A DNA stretch of 64,000 bases, from contig CM070604.1 of the NCBI GenBank assembly GCA_036346395.1, positions 35,801,662 to 35,865,661 of the forward strand. Reading direction: 5' to 3'. The notes beneath the pieces were generated by a model. It was given only the letters and a program-made list of their open reading frames with translations, was not told where the DNA came from and did not search any database. The DNA comes from Hsuehochloa calcarea (lineage: Eukaryota > Streptophyta > Magnoliopsida > Poales > Poaceae). The position numbers and the translations under genes were made by a program. Shown here piece after piece: positions 22,516-34,200 of the stretch (the stretch's first letter is position 1; each line of letters opens with the position of its first letter).

Positions 22516-23866
22516 TAGGGATGAAAACGACTCAGATACTTACTGACCGATCCAGGCTTATTCGAAATCAGCCTAGTGCGACTCGGATAATCTTCGGTTG
22601 GCGCTAGCTCAGAAAAAAATACAAATAATTTATCGAAAATGAATACAAATATGGTATGACACTATCCAACGACTACGACATCGGCTAGCCAACCCTATAC
22701 ATCATTCGGCTAGCGGGGCATCAGTGAAGAAGACGAAGCAGAGCAGGTTGATGTCGACATCAACGTATAGGAAGAAGAGGAGGCTGAGGTCGCCGATGGA
22801 GAGGTGGAGCAGAGGGAGCAACACGAGATAGAGAGGACAATAACGCCGTTCTCGACGGTTGCTCTTGGTGAAGCTCACCGAAGGAACGCACAGGGAGTGG
22901 AAGTAGCGCCATCGAGGTCGTCGTCGGCGGCCGCGGCGGAAGAGGTAGAGGAAGAGTTAGGGACGACGGCGCTCGGTGGAGTGGGTGGTGGCGGGTGGTG
23001 AACTAGTGGCAGTGGTGACCGATGTGTGGCGAAGATGGTTGGCACTAGTGAGATGGCAAGGGTCGCCGGCGACCGAAGGTGGAGAAGGGGGGAGGTAGAA
23101 GGGAATTAAGAAAATAGAAGGAAGATGGGTCCAATCTCTCCTAGTGGCGGTGCTAGGGTTAATAACCTGATCTGATTTGTTATTTTTTTCATTTTGGCCC
23201 TCCAAGTTATTAATAATTACAAATAGGCCCTTCCCCATTGGAATTCTCCGATTTGTGCCCCTAGAAGTTTTTGAACACATGCAAATCAGCCCCAACTGCA
23301 TTGTAATATTATGACTTGGTCCTTCAAAATTCTGTTTTCGTTGTGGTAAGGTCCTACGCGTCCGTCTTGATGCGTACAACTGTACGGAGATGTCTCGAAA
23401 CACCACTTTTGATGTGAATGAACCTCGATTGTACAGGGAGTTTAAGAAGTGTGCATCAGAATGTAATACATGGCCGAGGGATACATGACCCATTTATATC
23501 TAATATTGCTTGTAAGTGCCAATGCGATGACTGGTGAACTATCTCTAGTTATGTATCGTTGCGAACTAAGGGGATTTAGTGATTTGTGTAGATTGATGGC
23601 TGACATTATGAAGAATTCATGAACATTGGGATAGAATAAAGTACTTATTTGTTTATGTTATTATTAGGAAAACAATTTGAGGATTTTTTCTTTTTCTGAG
23701 AAATATTTGTGATCGTGTTCGTTTCGATTCATATTCTCTCTGTATCTGTATTCGAGATTATTCATATTCACATTCGTATCTTGGGTATCAGTATTCGTTC
23801 CATATCCTGTAAAAAAAAATATGATACAGTTATTATCCGTCCGTATGTGAACCGTTTTCGCCTCTA
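22516..23866. mobile_element. non-autonomous hAT-like element, 1351 bp
   Basis: The left end TAGGGATGAAAACG and the right end CGTTTTCGCCTCTA are imperfect inverted repeats (12 of 14). They are flanked by TGCCTAGG (22508-22515) and TGCCTAGC (23867-23874), an 8-bp duplication with one mismatch as expected for hAT. A GC-rich Glu/Ala-coding-like block (about 22720-23010) is inside, but no transposase is recognised. Confidence 0.6.
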
Positions 23867-24092
23867 TGCCTAGCACCCCCACCTGCCTCGCCAATGCTTA
23901 GAGAAAAAAAGAAAGAAATTTCCCCTAAACTAGGGGGAAATAGGAAAAATGAAATAACGAAGAGAGAGAGACGATGCGGCCCGTCCAGAAGGCCCAAGAG
24001 CCAGGTTTAAGCAGGGTTCTCACTTTTTCCTTTCCTCCCTCCCTTGCGGCGCGACCCGAACACCAACCCCCGACGCACCCCACTCCCACACC

Positions 24093-27000
24093 ATGCTGCT
24101 GCGATCGCCGGCGAGGGCGGCCCTTCACCTCCGGTCGCTCCGGCAGCCGCGAGGCTTTAGCTCCTCCTCGCCCTCGGCGGAGGCGGCGGCCGAAGGGGGC
24201 GACGGGAAGATCGTGGCGTCGGTGCTGTTCGAGCGCCTCCCCGTCGTCATCCCCAAGATCCACCCCGTCGTCTACGCCTTCCAAGAATTCTCGTACCTCC
24301 AGATCCATTCATCTCTCGTTTGATTTTCCGCGTCTAGTGTTTCTTCGTTAGGCTGTTTTGTTCATGTGTGTTTGTTAGGTTTCGGTGGAGGCAGCAATAC
24401 AGACGGCAGTACCCCGACGATGTCCTTGGCAAGTCCGACGCAAGGTAATTTTATTTCTCGTGTTTTATACTGTTTTCTATTTCCTTTGGTCATTTCTGGT
24501 TATTTTGATTTCGAGCAAGTGAAAAGGTAGCAAATTCTAAGTGTATTATGTTATTACTGCATTTTGTAGTACAATGGCATAAGCGTTTTATGACAACGCA
24601 AGAAAAAATTGCAAGAAGAGAGGAAAAAAAGATGGATTATCTAGTGCCTGTATTGTGTGCAAACGGAATAGCATCGGCCATTTCTGGTATTTTGGATTTG
24701 CCGTAGGGTAAAGATGGCAAGTTCAAGTGTATAACGGGATGAGTGTGTTGTGTAGTAGGAATGACACATTTTGGGCAATTGCCAATAACTGTGACTCATG
24801 AGAAAGGATAAGTGGTGCAAAAAATGGCAAAAAAAAAAAAAAGAGTACAGAATGTTTCATTCAATAGCTGTGTCACGTCAACCTGGGATTATATGCCTTG
24901 AATCAAATTGCAACCTGCAGGTGATATCCACTGCCTAGATACCATTTGTCAAGTGATAACCATGAAATGAAATTTGCAGACAAGTGGAGTGCTCCACTTG
25001 TTCAAAGATATGGCTGTTTTCGATCTGGAATGGAGGGGACTTTTTTGCAAAATGGGGTTTGATTTAGTTTAGCCTTATCATTCTATATGTTGGGTATCAA
25101 ATACATTGTAACTTGCTGGTTTTTATGTGTAGGGGTAAGGGTGATTATCAGATAGATTATGTGCCTGCCCCAAGAATCACAGAAGCTGACAAAACAAATG
25201 ACCGGAAGTAAGTTTTGAACTTCCATTGGTGTTGTTTTAATTTTCAGTCTACCTTGCTTGGTTGCATACTTGCATCTTGAAGTAATCATTCCTTGTGGTT
25301 ATTGTCAGTATCCATTACTCCCTTGTTATGCAAGCTTGCGCTAAGTTTTATCACACATTCAGCTGTCCTGAATGTTTAAAATTACTTTGACAATATCATG
25401 TAAGTATGTAACTTTAACTTATGCATATGATTAATTCTTACTTTTTAAATCTGTTTGACCTTTTAAAAACGTACACAGTGAACTACATTCCAAGTTTGTA
25501 TCAAACTGCTAGATTCTCATTCTCAGCACCTTGTATACCCTTACCAAGAGCCCTGTGTTCTTTTTTCCTTTGGACCTCACCTTAGACCTAATGAACTATT
25601 TATTATAGAAGTCAAAACTATAATATCATGTTAGCATGGTTATTAAAGCAATAAGGCGAGGCGAGGTGACTCACTAACTTCTTACCGCTAAAGTGCTTAA
25701 GGCGCGCGGCGAGGCGACGCCATACACATATTCTAACCTAGTATGGCAACAAATTAAATCAACAATTAGTAGCACATGCATACCTTGATGTTGCCGGTTC
25801 TTGAGCCCATGTAGCACCCATCCTCTTTCCAATTGCTCTTCTCCCATGTAGCACTCACCCCCCTTGCAAGTTCCAACATGTAGCTTGTTACAATACATTA
25901 CAATAATTCATATTCCAATTAACTGAGTAAATATGGATTGAGTAACATACCTTGTTGGTAATTTCTCCTCTCCTCTCTTCTCTTCTCCCAAGCAACAAGC
26001 TACATGAAAATGGGACAACAATGAAGTAAAAAACTAAGAATCAAATATACGATTACATGAATAACGAACAACATAACAAGCACAGGTTTGGTAGTAAATT
26101 ATGAATTATGATAGTTTGAGTAGTAATTGTATCAGAGTCTGATAGTAAATTAGGATGGTTTGAGTAGTAATTGTATCAGAGTCTGGTAGTAAATTAGGAT
26201 AGTTTTGAGTGGTAATTGTGTCAGAGTATGAGTCAATTTCGTACTGATTCAGAAAGGAATTCCTTCCCTAGTTGGATTGTTAGGATACCTCTATATAAGG
26301 AGGTTAATGTTATCAATAAAGCAAGCAAGCAAGAAAATAATCTAATCTCGATGCACCGGACCAAGGATCGAAATCTCGATGCGGAGAATATCCCTACGAT
26401 GACGTCACGTACGAATCTACGCAGAGTCACTTGCCACGGAAATTCAAAAAAGAAAGGCCGAATTTGAATTTCAAATTTTAAATCTGGATTTTCTCCGAAC
26501 CGGTTACCGGAAAAACCGGCTAAAAAACCGGGAAAAACCGGAAAATGGTGAAAATGGTAATTAGCAAATTTAAATTTGGAATAATGCAAATATTAATGAG
26601 AAAGTGTTTCAAGTTGTACATAAAAAGTCCTCCTTCATGTTTTACTAGTAGGGTGCTCGTGCGTTGCAACGGAACCTCAAAAAAGAAGTCCAAATAACAC
26701 ATAGCAAAGAAAATCATGTCAAACACCTCATAATTCATAATTCAGAACCAAGCCCCGGCCCCCTGTCACCACCAACCGACGGTTCTTTTTCCATGCGGGC
26801 GGCGGTTTGACATGGGGTGGAAGGGGAGGGGAAGACAAGCGACGCGACAGTTCTTTTTCCATATGTGCGGCGGTTTGCCGTGGAGTGGGAGGGGTAAACT
26901 CAGAATTATAGTAGTTAAGAAATAGTGCTAAATATATTAAAAACTAATATTTCAATACATAATCTAGCATAACAATGCCTAAACAACTAGGGAAGGACAT

Positions 27001-29400
27001 TATGGAGTCAAAAATTCAAATTTGAATTTAAAAAATTTCGGCCGGTATTTTTTTCCCCGGCTCCGACCGGTTACCGCCGGGTTTTTTAACTCTGCACCCA
27101 ACCCTTGCCTCCCTCTCTCTTCAACTGACTCCCTCGGTGCGCCCCGCTCTCTATTTGCCACTTCCCGCCCAGATTTTGTTTCCCGCTTAGCCCATGCCTA
27201 TGGCGAGCGCCTTAGCCACCCCCAACGACATACACCGCCTAAGCGACGCCTTGCCCCGCAAGGTGGACGTCATAGGCATGTTCAACCAGGCGAGGCCGTG
27301 GTCCCCCGACTTATCGCCTAAACGACGACAAAGCGACACTTCAAGGGTGCTTTAATAACTATGCATGTTAGTGATATTATCTGCACGGCCCACGTGCATG
27401 GCTGCATGAGCTTGACAACTTGTAGTCAACTGCACGTGTCCATATACCGGCTCTCATTGCATATACTATCCTACGTGACCTGCATGATCCTAGCTTCTCT
27501 CCGTTTCTTACTCTCCTCAATGCATGAATGCATATTCATGTATCTGTATCTACCAGAGTAATGCAAATGTTGTGTGCGCATTTATTATCATTTTGACTTT
27601 CATGGAATTAGAGCTGATTTCAGATTAACTGTTGTTCTCTTCACCACCCTTCTTCCTCTTTCCATCTTCCAACTATGGGTGATTAAGCCTCTCCACCCCC
27701 TTCCGCCTAGGCTATCAATGTTGCCACCATCGAAATACATGTACCCATCTCCTTTTATTTATAAGCTTCCAATTAATCCAATTGGTGCTAGTTTTCTTAG
27801 TTGCCCCTAGCAAATATGCTCAAGGGTAACTAAGAAAAGCTAGAGATGGAGAGGTGTTATTGCCCACGGAGTCTGATGAAGAGGAAGAAGAGTGGTGGAA
27901 AATTACGAGTTGAGCTGGAATCGGCTCTGATACCATTAAAGCTAAAGTGATAACAACCGCACACACATTCTTTGCATTAGTCCAAATAGATGTAAATACA
28001 TGCATTCATGCGTTGAGAAGAGTAACAAACCAAGAGAAGTTAGGATCATGCAGATGTGTTTCTTACATAGGATAATGCATGCAATACAATCTGGTACATG
28101 CACACATACATTCAACTACAGGACCAGGCATCCATGCACTTGGAGTGTGGAGAGTGTCACCAACAGCTCGCCTCAGTCGAAGCAGGACTCGGGAGGATGT
28201 TCAAAGTGGACATCAACACAGACAATATTGTCGTGGAGAGACCTTTGGTGAAGATATCGGCAAAAACTGTGACGTGACAGTGCACTCGACTCCACCCATT
28301 TCTTTTCCTTCTCTCACACAAGTCCACAACTGGCCTGTGCTGTCCACACCACCAGCAGTTCCAAAGATTTTGCGTGCGATTGTTATCATTTTGGTTCTCA
28401 TACTGCTGGAGCATTCTTTGATGTATCCCTCATTCCTTGTTGAAAGATGACAGGCATTTTCCTTGCACAAGTTTTTTAACATGACATGGTCAAGGGAGTC
28501 CCCCTATGAATTTACTCACATGACAATTCTGCTCTTGTTATCTTGTCAGCATAGCACTGTATCTAGCTTGTGCTAAACAATGTTTTCTGTAGGTCATTAC
28601 AGCGAGCTCTTGATAATAAACTCTATCTCCTCCTGTACGGCAACACTTTTGGGGCTCCTGACGGCGAGCCTGTTTGGCATTTTCCAGAAAAAGTATATGA
28701 AAACGAAGACACTTTGCGATTGGTATGCACTTCTGAAACTTGACCTTTGAAATTTCAATCGGATCCATGCTGTAGTTTGGTTCCATTTTTCTTCTTATAA
28801 TATCATCTTTGTATCTGTGCAACCAGTTTTGAATTGCAGTTTGACACTATCGTGTTTCATTTATTATATGCTTACATATTGGATGTTTGATTCCAGTGTG
28901 CTGAGTCGGCATTACAATCTGTTCTTGGAGGACTTGACAATACATATTTTGTTGGCAATGCTCCAATGGCCCATATGGTAGTTATAAAAAATGAAGATTC
29001 AAGTGTTTCATCATTCAAGGTGCCTATTTATTGTCTCACCATTTTTTTTAAATGGCTTATGTGCTATATTCTTTGCATGCTGCAAGTAATAGATTTATTG
29101 ACATAACACCATTGCGGATTCTTGCCTGAGTTTTCTCTTCATTTCTTAGCTTTGGTTTTTCACCATTCTATTTATACTTGTCTGCTTGAAAATTGTTAGT
29201 TTGATGCACTATCAGGTAACAGTGTCTTAATCCTGCTATACTTCTTGCAGCGTTTCTTTTTCAAGTCACAAGTGATCGGCACCACAAAACTCCATATCGG
29301 AAAATGCCAAGACTATGTGTGGGTGACCAAAGATGAGTTGCTGGAATATTTTCCAGAGCACAAGGCTCTCTTCAACAAGATGATCATCCACATAAGATAG
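24093..29400 (+). CDS. MRPL46: mitochondrial large ribosomal subunit protein mL46
   Basis: This gene encodes a nuclear-encoded mitoribosome protein with a Nudix-like fold. Six exons join in one frame: 24093-24292, 24379-24444, 25133-25207, 28593-28722, 28897-29019 and 29251-29400. Every intron begins GT and ends AG, and the total is 744 bp, 247 aa plus TAG. The N-terminus (MLLRSPARAALHLRSL...) is Arg-rich, without acidic residues and Ser-rich after, a typical mitochondrial presequence. The body contains IVASVLFERLPVVIPKIHP, FRWRQQYRRQYPDD, LYGNTFGAPDGEPVWHFPEK and a C-terminus LFNKMIIHIR, matching plant mL46. Intron 3 is 3385 bp because of transposon insertions. No stop or shift was found. 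The upstream 120 bp are GC-rich without a clear TATA box. Confidence 0.9.
25635..27363. mobile_element. hAT-type element in intron 3 of mL46
   Basis: The left end CATGGTTATTAAAGC and right end GCTTTAATAACTATG are inverted repeats (14 of 15). They are flanked by a perfect 8-bp duplication CATGTTAG (25627-25634 and 27364-27371). Just inside each end are complementary AAGGCGAGGCGA-type and TCGCCTAAACGACG-type tracts. No transposase is visible, so it is non-autonomous at 1729 bp. Confidence 0.85.
26455..27090. repeat. inner inverted repeat with CCGGTTACCGG blocks
   Basis: Near 26495 the sequence reads TCCGAACCGGTTACCGGAAA and near 27060 GCTCCGACCGGTTACCGCC, each beside a stretch of AAATTTGAATTT-type sequence and in inverted arrangement. 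This could be a smaller element nested in the hAT element. Its exact ends were not resolved. Confidence 0.45.
27385..28160. repeat. head-to-head copia-like LTR/leader pieces in mL46 intron 3
   Basis: The plus-strand block 27385-27690 and the minus-strand block from about 28160 to 27835 are diverged copies of one sequence: GCATGATCCTAGCTTCTCT, AATGCATGAATGCAT, GTGTGCGCATTTATTATCA, then TTCTTCCTCTTTCCATC. In the minus-strand copy a TGGTATCAGAGCC primer-binding site (complement of about 27925-27937) follows, marking the end of an LTR. The plus-strand copy has a decayed GGAATTAGAGCTG at that point. About 140 bp separate the two. Confidence 0.6.
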
Positions 29401-30389
29401 CTCTAATCAGGCCGGGGATTAGCTGGGGACTATCTGAACATCGGGCGTTATATTGAGCAATGGTTGCTTGACCTTTGTACAAGTTTTCCGCCACTATTTA
29501 CAGAATCGGCAGGAAAAGACCGCTGCAAGCCTTTCTCGAAAGAGAGAACAGCACACATGCCCATTTTGCCTTTACTTTTGGTTGGCATATTTAGATCGAT
29601 GTATGGCATTGCTGTAGCCTGTAGGCTTCTCCAACTAGTATTTTTACATGCTATACCAGCTTGTTATTCTGGGGGAAATAATTAATGGGTGGCATTTTGA
29701 TTTTTCATACTTTGTTGTGCTTTTATTGCTAGCTTATGCCAAGATACTTGAACGTGGAATGTGTACTCTGCTGTTCTGTTTTTTTCTTGTTTGTTTTGCT
29801 AGGCTGCTGTTCTGAATACCGATAATGCTTTCCCTAATAGCATGTTGGATGTAGTTGATGGCATTGATTCTTTCTTCACAACATGAATCAGAGAACAATG
29901 TTCATGATGTGTTTAAACTCCATGGACCATGGGTGTCTCCTGATTGTGTCGCATATGGTTCCATAATGTTGCAAGTTGTACGAATTGTTGTATGCTACCT
30001 ACCTAGAAAGTCTGGGACAGTATGTTAAACTCTGATGCAGGTAGGCAGGTGTGCTTCCCATGGAGTCTACACCGTCTTCCCTTCCGAAGGGGAAAAAGTC
30101 TACACCGTTGTGTCTTACGGTAGAAAATCCTAATTCTTAAGTGTCGGAGAACGGCCCATGCAGAAAAAACGTGTCACTCCACGGTAGCTCCAGAGGACAC
30201 CGCTTGGGGATTCTCGCTAGCTGATAAGCGCCTCCAGCCTCTTCGTTTTCTTCTGTTCTTCACTTTCTTCACTTTCTTTGGCTTCAAGCTGTGTTTCTTG
30301 GCTGTTCTCTCAGGGCAAAGAGGTCATAGGAAGAGGCAACAAGTTGTCTTCTTGCCTTCTTGGACTACAAGGTTGGTTGCTACTAATCA
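29401..30389 (+). other. mL46 3' flank and 5' region of the next gene
   Basis: No separate gene is supported. The first 250 bp are probably mL46 3' UTR. The CT-rich stretch at about 30230-30300 and the short gap before the ATG at 30390 fit a 5' leader of the downstream gene. Confidence 0.45.
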
Positions 30390-31295
30390 ATGCAGGTCCC
30401 GGTGGGCTTCCTTGCCAAGCTCTGGAGCTTTGTTTCCTTCCTGCCATTCTTCTTCCTCATCCTGCTTCTTGGCTCCATCAAGGGTGATACCTCCCATACC
30501 TCTTCATTTGTCTAATGTCTTATGGATTGTTAGGTGTTCTGTTCAACGCATACAGTTCTTGTGCATCTGGGTATAGTCGTATGAATGTCCATGGCAGCAT
30601 GATGATGATTTGTGATTCAGAAATCTATGTAAAATGTACCGCGTTTCTGAGACGATTTGCTGTTTTTGTAGCTGTCCTAATCGGCCCAGTCGTTGCCGCC
30701 ATTGTTTTCTTTGGAAACTCTGCTGTGATTGTTGGTCTGTGGCCAGCGCATTTCATTTGGACATACTACTGTGTGCTAAAGTATGGTTATTGACTTATTT
30801 CTTCCACATTAGCTGAAACTTGAATGCAGATATGGTTCGTTATTTGTTGGATGTACAGCTCAAGATCATGTAGTAGTTTAACAAAATAATGTGGTGCGTG
30901 ATGTTACCGATTTCTGCTTCCACTCGTACTTCTCTTCTTTCATGGATGAGCTCGTTGAGAAAACGGGGGATGATGAAACACCACTTGACATCAAGTATGT
31001 AATCACCCTGTCTATCTCACAGCCAACTTTTCAGAATGTATTTATTTCTTGTTTGAAAACTGGAAACAGAGAGCTGGAAGCTAGTTACGCATTCACTTTG
31101 CACTTGAAGTAGTTGAACTCTCGGAACCTGGATGACAGTGACAGAGTCTGATCGCAAATTAGTAGTTCCAGTCTAACAGATCACTTTCCTTACTGACACA
31201 ATTTTATCTGTATTCTCCATTTGAAGGTTATCTTATCTACCACGGACCTTTCTCGTTGCCTTCATTGCTGTTCCTGTGGATGTGCTGATGATATG
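30390..31295 (+). pseudogene. At3g27390-like membrane protein gene, 5' part
   Basis: Start of a plant integral membrane protein of unknown function (family of Arabidopsis At3g27390). Exon 1, 30390-30483, encodes M-QVPVGFLAKLWSFVSFLP and a hydrophobic segment. Exon 2, 30672-30780, encodes the conserved GNSAVIVGLWPAHFIWTYYC membrane segment. A later exon, 30891-30994, encodes VVRDVTDFCFHSYFSSFMDE. The next, from 31227, encodes LSYLPRTFLVAFIAVPVDVL and stops at 31295 where a gypsy LTR begins. Splice junctions fit in phase at exon 1/2 and at 30994/31227. The exon expected between 30780 and 30891 (the middle membrane region) is missing. The 3' half lies more than 20 kb downstream. Confidence 0.8.
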
Positions 31296-34200
31296 TGTAA
31301 CGTCTCGTCTTCGGATATCGTTTAGTATCTTCTCCTTTATCTTTTTATTTCCAAAATCTATTTCAAGTTGTAGTGTATTTGCAAAAATTCTCTGGTTTCC
31401 GCCTCATTTCAAAAAATTGGATTTCGAGTTTCAGCTTGAATCTTGGTTTCCTTTCGAATCCTCTCTGTTGAACCTGGCCCCTCTCCTCCCCCTGCCCATT
31501 TTTCCTTCTTTTCAACCAGGTGATCGAAAGCTTCTTTCGACCATGTGTCTGCTCTGCCGCGCCCCCGTGCACCTTGTCCCCACCTGGTCCCAGCTGCGAC
31601 CATCTCCTCGTTGTCAACCAGCCTTTCAATCTCGACCAGCCATTCGGTTTAGGTTAGCCTCTTCTCTTTTTTCGCAGCGCTGTGCGCATTAAATGCCATT
31701 GTCGCTGTTGTGCTGTCTGCGCATTAAATGTCGTTGTCGCTGCAGTGTCGTCTACGTGTTAATTGCTGTTGTCTCCGCCGCGTCGACGCAAATACTGTCG
31801 CTTCATCTTAACGCCCAACCTCCCTTCCTTCCTCTATAAATGGAGTACCAGGGAGGCATTTTGCCTCCTCTTGTTTCCCCCCTCAACTCTCCCTTTCTTC
31901 CTCCATCTCTCACTTTTGTTATTGTGGTTACCCGAAACCCCGAGCTCCAAAATCAAGCCGCTGTGCACCTTCTCTCGGTCCTCACCACACCGGTGCCGCC
32001 CCATCCTCTACCCGCGTCGTTTCATGCCCCAGAGCTCCTTGAAGCAATCCCCTCACTCACTTCAGTTTTATTTCACAGGAGCTGCCGCCTTCCTCTTCTC
32101 CTTCAGTCCCGGCTGACCCCTTCATCGCCGTCCTCCTTCACCTTCGACTGCGAGCTTCCTCGTTGTTGTTCACCGTTCACCGACCCGCTCCCTCGGACCT
32201 CTCTCTCGATCTTAGTGAGTTTCTGTGCCCCGTGCTCTATCGTGTTCTTTTCTTTCGACTGCTTCGAGCAGTCGTATCCTTCTTTTCTTTCGACTGTGTT
32301 GAGCAGTCGTGTCCTTCCTTTCTTTCGGCCGCGTTGAGCAGTCGAGCCCTCCTTTCGAGTCTTTCTTTTCTTTCGACCGCGCCGAGCAGTCGTATCCTTC
32401 CTTTCTTTCGACCACGTCGAGTAGTCGAATCCTTCCTACCACGTGGTGTAGTCGAACCCCCTCCCTCCGACCCCACGGAATCGGATGATCAGTACTTGAA
32501 AGCAAAGCTTCGAGGACTGTTCTCCTCTGTTATAACTCCGATTGCAATGTTCTTTGTTTCAAAATTCGTCTAAATTCAAGATCTTGTTTTTGACACTGGT
32601 CTTCTTTAATTTGAAGTTCATTTATTATTTTTTGTGAAGAGATACGGGTACACTACGTTAGCTGGTAATTAAAAAATTCTACCACGTAAATCAGGATGTT
32701 AGGTAAGCAAGAGATCATAGATCATTACCACCAAACGCGCAATGCAGCGGAAGAAGAGTTGGATCAGCTTAGTCCAACGAAGAGTGCGTCAATGTAGTGG
32801 TCGTAGTCGATCGTCCGACGTAGTTGATCGTTCAACGTAGCCGATCACCCAGCGTAGTCGTCGCCGATCGTCTCCTCCAGCAACCGATCGCTTTCCTTGC
32901 AATATCGCGGATCGTCCTCAAGCACAACAGCAGCCGCAATAGCGTCTTTACAGTATCCACACGTCCAGGGCAGGAACACCGTACACCAGTATGCTAGCAG
33001 CAAGTCGCACGGGAAGGCTCTATCAAGAAGATGGTGACTAGGATTTGGAGCAACTCACGTCAACTCTTGCCGTGTGTCTCCTCTATTACCTATCTCTATT
33101 CCCAATAGCCTCAAGCATCTCCTTAAATACTGCCCGTGACAGATCCTATCTGAACACGTTTGACGAATCGTATCCGTACTGGTTTGTTTCAACCCGTTAA
33201 GTGTATGACCTTGTAGGTTCGTGCATAATCGGTTGTGACTCGGAAACTCCTTTCCGATCACGAGTCGTCAGCGGCACCTCGCAGGACATAACGATTTTCG
33301 AATACACATGAATTATATTAGACGAACTTTAATGCAATATGATCTACGACCAGGTCCTATTTGATCTCGACCAATTCGCAACTCCTTACGACCAGGTTTC
33401 GACCAGTCTACGACCAGCTCATATTTGATCTCGACCAGTTCGTCACTCCTTACGATCAGGTTTCGACTACTTAGTGATCATGTTCGACCAGCGTACGACT
33501 AGCTCGTATTTCCATACGACTAGTCTGTATCTGATCAAATTAAACGACCAGTTCGTGTATTCTCCTTTTGCCTCACGATATCTGCTTGAACTCTAGGTGA
33601 GTTGATGTGTCATCTATGGACTGTTCAATACTTTCTCGATCAAGTGTCGGATAACTTCATGTGGTCGAACTCTTCGACCACCAGTGACATGGCCATGCAC
33701 TTTCCATATCCGACCACATCAAGGGGCCCAGAGACATCTCTCTTGTCATGTTGGGAGGGGAAAATCCCATATCCGACCAGTCATATTCTCCGTATATTTC
33801 GTAGCATACTCGAAAGCTACCTTTATGAGTACCCGGTTACGGAGTAGCCTTTGGCAACCCCAAAGTGTACTCTTACACATGTAGGAAACCATGATGATCT
33901 TAGGTCTAAGGATTATACATCATCATTGTTTGAGACCAACTGATGACACATGAAATCATAACAATCTCAGCAGTGCCTCAAGGTGGGTCAATCCAACACC
34001 GTGTTCTCTATCATGTGTTCGTATTATTGATTCGATATCCATATATCCATGACCGGTGAAACATGGTTATTAATCAATACATGTGCTAGTTGATAGAGTC
34101 ACTAGTATTCCGACCAGTGACTTTCGACCAAGGATACATTTAGAACGACATCATCATAAGTTAAAAGAGCTTCACCTACAAGTCGCATACTCGTTAATAT

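Noticed and set aside
31840..32573. Open frames of 117-165 codons in CT-rich sequence
   Set aside because: They are within the gypsy LTR, are Ser/Leu/Pro-rich without motifs, and are shadowed by minus-strand frames.
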